A DNA stretch of 64,000 nucleotides from Excoecaria cochinchinensis (Eukaryota > Streptophyta > Magnoliopsida > Malpighiales > Euphorbiaceae): positions 6,521,001 to 6,585,000 of the forward strand of contig CANTUQ010000031.1 of assembly GCA_947683425.1 (NCBI GenBank). Direction: 5' to 3'. The notes under the pieces were generated by a model, which was given only the letters and a program-made list of their open reading frames with translations, was not told the origin of the DNA and did not search any database. Shown piece by piece: positions 56,340 through 64,000 of this stretch; position 1 is the stretch's first letter, and each line of letters starts with the position of its first letter. Position numbers and translations under genes: made by a program.

Positions 56340-59008
56340 TGTGACGCGTACCGAACCCCGGGGTGCCTCGAACCCTCGCTTTTAGTGCGATCGAGAGAGG
56401 TTCATAAAACTTGTAAGAAATTACAAGTGCGTCTATTTTGGGCAACAAGGAGCTTTCTTGGAGTTGCCACCAAATAGAATATTGGGAAAGGTCGTCTAGT
56501 CTCAGTGAGCCTAAGACAGCGCTGCTATGTCTATTTTGGGCAAGCCAGAGGTGTCTTGGAGACCCCACCCTAATAGAATATTAGGATGGTCCTCTCGCCT
56601 CGTGGAGCCTAGGACTTACGCAAGTTGGGGCTTTTTCGGGACACAAGAGGTGTCTTGGAGGCCCCACCCCCATAAAACATTGAGATGGCCCTCTCGCCTC
56701 GTTGAGCCCAAGACCAGAGATGGTTTGGGACTTCCCATTTATTCATACCTTGGTTAAAGTTATAATTGAATTTTGAATTTAGTGTTTCACCCCATTTTTC
56801 ATTTGGTTTAATGCAATTTAATTAAAGCACGGGTTGTCCATCCAAGGGAAGAGATAAATAAAAGCGTAAATAAAATAAAGCATATGAAAATAAATTACAA
56901 CAAAACTAGGGGCGAAATACAACCTCCATTTGTAAGTAAAATGCAAATCATACATAAAACGGGCTGTTTATTAAGGATGAGGACATTGATCGTCGCATGC
57001 ATACTTTTAAAATAAATGTGTTAAAGATGATGGTTTATTTGGGTGTAAAAAACTAGGACATTGGTCCCATTTTATTAGAAAAAGTTCAAAGTTAATTTAA
57101 TAGAAATAGTTTGTGATTTTTAATTAACGTGCAAAAAAAGTAAAATTATTACAAATTACATGATAAAATAAATAAACCCAAAATAATGAAAAATAATAAA
57201 AATGACAAATAACTCCCAAATCGTCCCTTCAAATCTCCATGGGCTCCCACTTGCCATTGAAAAAAACTCACACATAAAAATAAGTATTGAAATAAAAAAA
57301 ACACAAATAAAAGTGATGTTACTAACAAAAATAAATCTAAACATACACCATAAAAAAAAATTAAAATAAAACAAATAAAAATGCATCATGTGTGACAAAT
57401 CAATTAAATGACATATTAAAAATATGCAACATATCATATTAACAATTGAACATGCATGAAAATATAAAATAATAACAATAAAATTCAATATGCATGAAAA
57501 CATAAAAATAATAAAAATGAAATTCAACATGCATACAAAGCATAAATGATAACAAGAATAAAACTCACCATGCATAAAAAGTATAAATAATAACAAGAAT
57601 AAAATTCAACATGCATAAAAACATAAATAATAAAAATAATAATAACAATTATAAATAATACTAACAAAAAATAGTAATAATAATAGTAATAATATATAAT
57701 GATGATAATAATAATAATAATCACAATAGTAATAATAATAAAACAAAAGTAATAATGATATTAATAATAACAATAATAATAATAAACAATAACAATAAGG
57801 AAGATGAACAATTAACAATAAGGAAGATGAACCAGCAAGCAAAATAAAAGAGATAAAAAAACAAAATATGTTAAAGCATGTTAAACAAAAAAAAAAATAA
57901 TAATAATAATAATAACAACAACAACAACAAAAGATGAAGAATCAAATTAAACATGCAAGAATAAAATAAAATATACTAAGAACATCAAATTACATAACTA
58001 AACCACATAAACAATAAAAAACAACAAAAGATTTAAAAATCTACATGATGACTAATTAATTGTAAAAAAAAATTAAATTAAAAATTGAGCCAAAAATCCT
58101 TACTCTCAAAATTTGATGTGATGAATGAAGGTAAGTGATTAATCTCCTTGTCTTAATTTGTAAAAATGATATTAGAAAAATAAAATATTGAAGAGAAATT
58201 TTATCTCAAGAACAAATAATTAATTTATTTGTCTTAAGGTAAAAATTGTTAAATAAAAAGGAAGAAAATTCCCAAGAACAAAAATTGTTCTTTTTGCCTT
58301 AAGAATTAACTTAGGAAAATCCTTTAGAAAATTGAGAGAATTTGCTCTTGAAGAGAAAAAAAAAAAAAAGAAAGTATTTTTTCTAAAGAAAATGCCCCCT
58401 TAATTCTCTCTCTAAAAATAATTTTATACCTCCCCAAAAGAATCAGATTTTAATGAAAAATTAAAATCAATTCAATTTTCATAACCACAAAAACTGATAA
58501 ATTTGAAAGGTTTAGAATCCAAAATGTTTTAGAATTAAATTCTACGAAAAAAATGAAGAAAAAAACATTAAAAAATGAAGAAAAACACCCAAAAGGGCTA
58601 TCGGGGACGTGCGGGCGCACATAGGGGCAAGCAGCGCCCGACGGGCATTGCCCCGCGTAGCGCACGCACGACGCGCAGCCTGTTGCTCGCGCACGGGCGA
58701 GTGCACCCAGCGCAGCACGCGGGCGAGGGCACTCTGCTTGCACGCTGGGCGCTGCCGAACCCCGACACTCGCAATTTTTTTTTTTAAATTTCTAAAAAAG
58801 TATAATTTCAAAACATACCATTTTTGTTTCAAAATAATTTTTTAAACACTTTTAAAATATTTTTAAAATACATTTTTATTTATTTCTAATAAATCAATTT
58901 GATAAGGAAATCATCACTTTCAACTTTCATTTTTGCCTATAAAAAGACACACTTAATTTCATCTTTGGGTAATCCTGATCTAGGCTGCTTCGAGACCCGA
59001 TGTCTACA
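56340..59008 (-). repeat. 3' LTR of J (2,669 bp)
   Basis: Minus reading TGTAGACATCGGGTC to GTACGCGTCACA. GC-rich U3 patch at 58600-58770 with CGGGCG/GCGCAC words; TATAAAA at 58422-58428 on minus; three U5 modules at 56430-56715; small AAT/AAC runs at 57700-57930. U5 is like A, D and G. Confidence 0.88.
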
Positions 59009-59149
59009 GTTGCCCTAAATTTTGGGGAGGCTAGTGCATTGGTGCCTAAGTGAGCCAAAAATCAGAAGAGGGAAAGAAGCGTGTACCTGAGGCTGCCTCC
59101 TTCCTGCTGTCACGAGAATTATCTCTTTAAGTCACCATCTAGACTGTGG

Positions 59150-59925
59150 AGCGATTGTCATCCTTCTGGGTTGCACCGAGGTTGCTATAGACTTACGAAG
59201 TGCTTGGGTGCCACCCTCCAATGGCGATGCGCCAAAATGCGAGAAATGTCCTCATCAGAGGACTGCATCGAGTCTGCTCCAGACTGCTAAAAGTGCAGGT
59301 GCCATCCGCAAATGGTGATGCGCCGAGTCGCTGACAAAACTACAAAATGCAAGAAATTTCCTCCTCAGAGGACTGCACCGAGTCTGCTCCAGACTACTAA
59401 AAGTGCATGTGCCATCCGCAGATGGCGATACGCCGAGTTGCTTACAAGACTACAAAATGCAGGAAATGTCCTCCTCAGAGGACTGCACCGAGTCTACTCC
59501 AGACTACTAAGAGTGCAGGTGCCATCCGCAGATAGCGATACACCGAGTCGCTGACAAGACTACAAAATACAGGAAATGTCCTCCTCAAAGGACTGCACCG
59601 AGTCTGCTCTCGACTACTAAAAGTGTAGGTGCCATCCGCAGATGGAGATGCATTGAGTCACTGACAAGACTACAAAATGTAGGAAATGTCCTCCTCAGAG
59701 GACTGCACCGAGTCTGCTCTAGACTACTAAAAGTGCAGGTGCCATCCGCAGATGGCGATGCGTCGAGTCGCTAATAAGACTACAAAACGCAGGAAATGTC
59801 CTCCTTAGGGGACTGCACCGAGTCTACTCCAGACTACTAAAAGTGCATGTGTCATCCGCAAATGGCGATGCGTCGAGTCGCTGACAAGACTATAAAATAC
59901 AGGAAATGTCCTCCTCAGAGAACAC
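59150..59925 (-). repeat. 110-bp tandem repeats in the 3' UTR of J
   Basis: GACTGCACCGAGTCT recurs at 59371, 59481, 59591, 59701 and 59811, exactly 110 bases apart, with earlier diverged copies. CTGCACCGAGTCTGCTCC is the reverse complement of the core of the I repeat, so the two arrays share an origin but differ in period and spacer. Confidence 0.93.
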
Positions 59926-59934
59926 GAGCATTTG

Positions 59935-60143
59935 CCTCTTAAGAGGACCCCGAGAATTTGCCTCTTAAAAGGACTTGGAGATTGCCTCTTAAGAGGTCTT
60001 GGAGATTGCCTCTTAAGAGGTCTTGGAGAATTGCCTCTTAAGAGGTCTTAGAGAATTGCCTCTTAAGAGGTCTTGGAGAATTGCCTCTTAAGAGGTCTAG
60101 GAGATTGCCTCTTAAGAGGTCTAGGAGATTACCTCTTAAGAGG
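59935..60143. repeat. Nine-copy ~24-bp array of CCTCTTAAGAGG palindromes
   Basis: CCTCTTAAGAGG at 59935, 59985, 60009, 60034, 60059, 60084, 60108 and 60132, with one variant copy (CCTCTTAAAAGG) at 59961. Spacers read TCTTGGAGA(A)TTG or close to it. Spacing is 24-26. Confidence 0.95.
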
Positions 60144-60474
60144 TCTTGGAGATTTTACCTGAGTAGCCGTCATCTTGACTTGATAATCTTGCTCAAATAA
60201 ATGTTAATGTTGAGCTGAAGTTGTCCTTGACCAACTTTAGTACTTATGGTCATTACTTGGACTTTTCCTGCAAAGTTGTGCACAGAAATATATACAATAG
60301 ATAGTGCATGCATGTGCAAAACGTTAAATGCAGCTGTTTACTAAAGAATTGTATGAAATGCATGCAACAACGGATAGACCATGTCCTAGGTGGTTAAGGA
60401 TCTGTTGAGGATATAACTTGGCTGCTCGATCATGCCTCTAAGGATCTAGAAGCGTCATCTTGGCTTAGGGACTC
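60144..60474 (-). other. 3' UTR of J after the arrays
   Basis: No gene. On minus it contains TTTGCAGGAAAAGTCCAAG and ACCACCTAGGACATGGTCTA, both with counterparts in I and G. Confidence 0.6.
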
Positions 60475-60640
60475 TGTGACGCGCGTCGGAACCTAGAAAA
60501 GGCCTTCGCTGAGCCCGCTTTTAGGGCTCGAGGGATTGGTTCGCATCTTTTTGATCTTGGGCATCATGAGTCATCTTGGATGCCTCCTTTCTAATAGAAC
60601 ATTAGAAAGGATCATCTAGACTCACAACGCTTTTAGGAAC
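60475..60640 (-). repeat. LTR stub K (Tat type, B/H/I subfamily)
   Basis: Minus-oriented LTR end starting TGTGACGCGCG, with GAGCCCGCTTTTAGGGCTCGAGGG and ATCATCTAGACTCA. It is cut at 60640 by LTR L. The flank GACTC (60470-60474) is a possible half of a target duplication. Confidence 0.8.
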
Positions 60641-60794
60641 TGATAAGTTCAAATCTATGTTGTTTTTATGTGAATTTTCAGCTCACTTTTGAGTTTAGAA
60701 GCCCTTATTTCGGTGTTTTTTTGTTGAAGTATTATTAGATTTTATTTGGTACACTAAAGTGAGTTTTTAATGTTGTTTTTGGTGTTTTAGGTAC

Positions 60795-61135
60795 TTACAT
60801 GGCGGTGAGAAAGTTCCATACCGCCGTGTAAGATCAAAAGTATCAGAAGGCAGCAGAAGGACATCACACGGCGGTAAGGAGCTGTCTTACCGCCGTGTAC
60901 ATCGGGACGTTGAGTTACGTAGGAGGCTACACGGCGGTAAGGACTTCTCTCACCGCCGTGTGAAGCGTGATTAACGGCGCTGTGCATGGGAGCAAAAATT
61001 CAAGGAGTCTGACCGAAAGCCATTTACACGGCGGCAAGGAACTTCCATACCGCCGTGTAAAACGAAATATTTCAAAGAACTATCATCCAGTATGAAGTTA
61101 CACGGCGGTGATAGACTGCCATACCGCCGTGTAAC
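60795..61135. repeat. Five ACACGGCGGT...ACCGCCGTGT hairpins in U3 of L
   Basis: Hairpins at 60795-60831, 60866-60898, 60929-60961, 61023-61061 and 61097-61135. Arms are 10-13 bp, nearly invariant (TTACACGGCGGT / ACCGCCGTGTAA), loops 7-15 bases and all different. Spacing is 63-94 bp. The last ends about 70 bp before the TATA box. Confidence 0.95.
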
Positions 61136-61205
61136 CCAACAATCATGCATGTGAATAAAATCTGCACAAAATCAAAGATTGAGGCCACCGTTTGACTTTA
61201 ACTGT

Positions 61206-61212
61206 TATATAG
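61206..61212 (+). promoter_or_regulatory. Candidate TATA box of LTR L
   Basis: TATATAG in TGTTATATAGGGGCTGA, about 565 bp into the LTR and just after the hairpins. Confidence 0.6.
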
Positions 61213-62296
61213 GGGCTGAACTTATACATTAAGGGAGATCGATCTTTTGGAACGGAAGTCAGATATTATTTTCTTTCTTTGCAACCTAAGTTTAGATTTT
61301 TCATATATTTTTACAATTAATTATTCAGTTGGGATAGATCTGGAGAATTTGGGGATTGGAGAATTTATCATTCATTTTGGAAGTCTTATTAGCTGATTCA
61401 GTTTGAAGAACGTCATTTTTTTATTATTGTAAGAATTTCATTTTCAGATCTCAAATGGGTAATATCAATTTCTCTCTATTTAATTCAGTTTTTATTTCAA
61501 TCATGAGTGAGTAGTTCCTTTTCATGTTAAGGGATGCCTTGAATCCCTAATAACCATGTGAATGCTTTGTGTGGATTGATTTATGCATATGCTTCAGTTT
61601 TATCTTCTCTGAATTAATCTGTTTGTTATTGAAATTAATGCCAATTTGAGATTGATCTACTGTGATAATCTTTGATTGTAATTCGTTTCATGAACTTACA
61701 CATACTCTGTTCTATTTCTATCGATTTTCATTGATTTGATGAATCCGGGATGGTAGTTAAATCTGTGGACTTCTATTTTAATAGGTTCAGAATGGTGGGA
61801 GATAATTGAGTTTTGATGTCTATATCCGGGATGGTAGGACCATCTAATCTCAGGACTTAAGACCTGTTTTGATTACTAATTTCTGTGCTGAATTCGGGAT
61901 GGTAGGTACATATTTTAGAGAAGCTGGATCCGAAAGGCAGGCTAGGGTATAGGCTAGGTTGTTCACTGAATTGCATATGAAATTATTATGTTTAAGCATT
62001 TGCATGGTATTATGGAGAGAATAGGTATTCCTTAGCAAGATCTGTTAATCATTTTATCAAATCCTTATTAAAATTGATTATTTTAACGTTGTTAAATTAA
62101 TTATTTCATAAGTTATTTGTCTTAATTTTGTATTACATAACTTATCACTCTCAACAATTGGGAACTCTTTAGCATACATTTATTTATCAACGCTTGCACA
62201 ATTCGGTCCCTTGGGTACGATAACTCGGTGTCTTAAAAATTACCCCACTGTATTACTTGCCGATTCAGTAAACTTGCTAAGGTCGTGTCAAGTTTT

Positions 62297-62314
62297 TGGC
62301 GCCGTTGCTGGGGA
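62297..62314 (+). promoter_or_regulatory. Primer-binding site of L
   Basis: TGGCGCCGTTGCTGGGGA, six bases after the LTR end. Differs at one base from the tRNA-Asp-type site of Athila elements as I remember it. Confidence 0.85.
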
Positions 62315-62406
62315 CTGGCGTTGTTAGTAAGTTTTGATTCTTATTTGTATGTGTTTCTATTTTTCTGATTTTATTATTTTTTATTCTTTTCAGGTAGTTT
62401 TGGTGT

Positions 62407-64000
62407 ATGAGCAGATTCAGGCAAGAAAAATCAGCACCCTACGACCCTGAAATCGAGAGGACTTTGCATCAACACAGGAGAGCCAACAGAGATAACAACA
62501 TGGAAAATGATCCTCTCCCTATTGATGAATTTCCTCCCGAGAACGAATAAGTGCCACGAGCACAAGAAGAGATGCCGGGTAATTATGGAGAAGAAGTCCT
62601 AAGGCAGAGGACAATAAGAGACTATGCTGTACCAAGATGGAATGAGGATCACAGGACAATTGTGTTGCCTAGGGGAATGCAATTTGAACTTAAACCAGCA
62701 ACCATTACTATGGTACAAAGAAACCAGTTTTCAGGATCAGAATTGGAGGATCCTGCACAGCTTTTAGATATATTTTTGGAGGTCAGTGACACAGTTCAGA
62801 TACCGGGTGTCACTTCTGACGCAGTAAGGTTGAAATTGTTCCCATTTACTTTGATTGGAAAAGCAAGGGATTGGTTGCAGATGTTACCAAGTAAATCAAT
62901 AAGATCGTGGGAGCAATTATAAGAGAAATTCTTAATGAGATTTTTCCCTCCCACCAAGACTACAAGAATTCGTAATAGCATTATGGGTTTCGCTCAAATG
63001 AATGAAGAGCCTTTCCATGAGGCTTGGGAGAGATTTAGGAGATTATTGAGAAGCTGTCCGCATCACGAGATAGCTGTACATCAATTGATGACTTTATTCT
63101 ATGCTGAAGTCACCCCACAGACAAGGTCACTTTTGGATGCATCATCAGGAGGTTCCTTTTTGAATAGGTTGCCAGAAGAAGCTTTTCTTATGTTGGATGA
63201 GATGGCAGCAAATGATGCTCAATGGGCTGCTCCTAGAGCAATTCCAAAAAGGCAAGGAATACATAATGTTGATGAAGTATCAATGCTGAAGGCACAGATA
63301 GAATCAATGCAGAAGGAGATGAGTGGATTGAAGGTTCGAAATGTGTCCTCAGTCTCTCAAGAGAGTGGGCAGTATGAAAGCAATCAATATAGTCAAGAAG
63401 GTGGAGCAATGGGAGATGTAAATGCTGTAGGAGACTACCGTAGGAATGACCCTTACAGTAACACCTATAATCCAGGTTGGAGGAACCACCCGAATTTCTC
63501 TTGGAGGGATGGAAGTCAGAATGCTTCATCTTCTCAACCACAAACAAGAGCCTCTTTCAACCAAAACAACCAGTCATACTAGCCGCAATCCTCCACTAAT
63601 TACCAAAACCCCTATCCACCATATCACCAAGGACAGGGCTCAAACCAATCCCATTCTCAAGCTTATCACCCACCGGGTTATCAACCAAGGCCACCTGTAC
63701 AAGAAAAGAAGCCGAATTTGGAAGATATGTTGGCTAGCTTCATGAATAGTCAGCAACAGTTTATGAACAGCCAACAACAATTTATGGCCAGTCAAGAAGC
63801 AAGGTGGAAATCCCAAGAACAATGGAACCGGAATCAAGATGCATCTATGAGAAACTTGGAAACGCAGTTGGGCCAACTTGCAACTTCAATGTCGAATAGA
63901 CAACCAGGAACTTTTCCTTCAAATGTGGATCGTAATCCCAAGGAAGAGGCAAAGGCAATTACATTGAGGAGTGGCAAGGAGGTAACACAAAGCAAAGATC
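62407..64000 (+). pseudogene. Gag of Athila-type element L (partial)
   Basis: The start at 62407 (MSRFRQEKSAPYDPEIERTL) is chosen because it follows the leader and opens the same frame as the rest. The capsid part is FELKPATITMVQ, GSELEDPAQLLDIFLEV, RLKLFPFTLIGKARDWLQMLP, FFPPTKT...RNSIMGFAQ, EAWERFRRLLRSCPHHE and LDASSGGSFLNRLPEEAFLMLDEMAANDAQW. A Gln/Asn-rich region follows and AITLRSGKEV marks the gag-protease border. Three stops are in frame: TAA 62548-62550, TAA 62920-62922 and TAG 63580-63582. The first Met after the first stop (62551 onward) is not a real start. Confidence 0.9.

Larger units (their letters stand above)
56340..60474 (-). mobile_element. 3' end of Tat element J
   Basis: Minus-oriented LTR, polypurine tract (59009-59030), conserved tail, 110-bp repeats, a 24-bp palindromic array, then 3' UTR to 60474. 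There K begins with TGTGACGCGCG. Gag and pol lie outside or are lost. Confidence 0.85.
60641..62290 (+). repeat. 5' LTR of L (1,650 bp)
   Basis: TGATAAGTTC to GGTCGTGTCA, followed by the primer site. Five hairpins (60795-61135), TATATAG at 61206-61212, and three GAT.CGGGATGGTAG-type repeats at 61740-61910 in the transcribed part. Confidence 0.88.
60641..64000 (+). mobile_element. Athila-lineage Ty3/gypsy element L (5' part)
   Basis: LTR, primer site of tRNA-Asp type and Athila-like gag; pol is beyond the right edge. It is inserted in stub K. The flank GGAAC (60636-60640) should be repeated at the other end outside the window. Confidence 0.9.

Noticed and set aside
60795..61135. CRISPR-like array
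   Set aside because: Repeats are palindromic pairs with varied loops and uneven spacing inside a plant LTR, and there are no cas genes. The 24-bp array at 59935-60143 is rejected for the same reason: its spacers are nearly identical.
62551..62922. Athila gag starting at 62551
   Set aside because: The true frame opens at 62407; 62551 is only the first codon after an in-frame stop.

Overview
This window is transposon-on-transposon plant heterochromatin. I find no host gene, tRNA or rRNA in it. All convincing coding sequence belongs to Ty3/gypsy LTR retrotransposons (mainly Tat-lineage, plus one Athila-lineage and a third family with an initiator-Met primer site) and to one large CACTA (En/Spm) DNA transposon. 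This repeat mix fits a repeat-rich pericentromere of a flowering plant, probably a eudicot; the species cannot be told from the sequence. Labels A to L, S and X below are local.

Left half (1-24,110) is a four-level nest. Element A (Tat, minus strand, 1-13,930) carries, from its 5' end at the right, a 2,116-bp LTR, a primer site, gag, protease, a G-patch module, RT, two RNase H domains, integrase and an antisense extra gene on the plus strand. A is split by S, a 2,966-bp solo LTR with a perfect 5-bp target duplication (ATTAC). A sits inside the RT of element B (Tat, minus, 13,931-20,766). B sits inside the LTR of C (plus, ending at 24,049 and followed by a tRNA-iMet primer site). Insertion order is therefore C, then B, then A, then S.

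Middle (24,110-45,969): the 3' end of a Tat element D (126-bp tandem repeats, polypurine tract, LTR to 27,974), an LTR fragment X, then F, an LTR of the C/S family. F is split by a 10.3-kb CACTA transposon (28,756-39,043). This has CACTACAAGAA ends, dense AGCAACGGAA/AGCAAGGGAA subterminal repeats, a GC-rich first exon like the maize Spm downstream control region, an uninterrupted four-exon TNP2 transposase and a second Ptta/En/Spm-type gene. F lies in the 3' region of Tat element G (121-bp tandem repeats, LTR 43,603-45,969).

Right half (45,970-64,000): G is inserted into Tat element H (pol and 3' LTR, plus). H is inserted next to the 3' region of Tat element I (105-bp repeats, LTR 53,658-56,202). 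A tail-to-tail Tat element J follows on minus (LTR 56,340-59,008, 110-bp repeats and a 9-copy CCTCTTAAGAGG array), then an LTR stub K. The last is Athila-type element L (LTR 60,641-62,290, tRNA-Asp-type primer site, gag running off the window).

Three things stand out. (1) Nearly every LTR carries, in the U3 region, a cluster of short perfect or near-perfect palindromes whose sequence is private to that copy or subfamily while position and architecture are kept. The clearest are five ACACGGCGGT...ACCGCCGTGT hairpins just upstream of the TATA box of L and 17-bp odd palindromes in C and S. (2) Tat LTRs have U5 regions built of about 97-bp modules that contain an exact or near copy of the first 11 bases of the primer-binding site. 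(3) Each Tat 3' UTR holds its own tandem repeat just before a conserved polypurine tract. Most stop codons that can be checked against a sister copy in the window are C-to-T type changes, as expected for long-methylated DNA.
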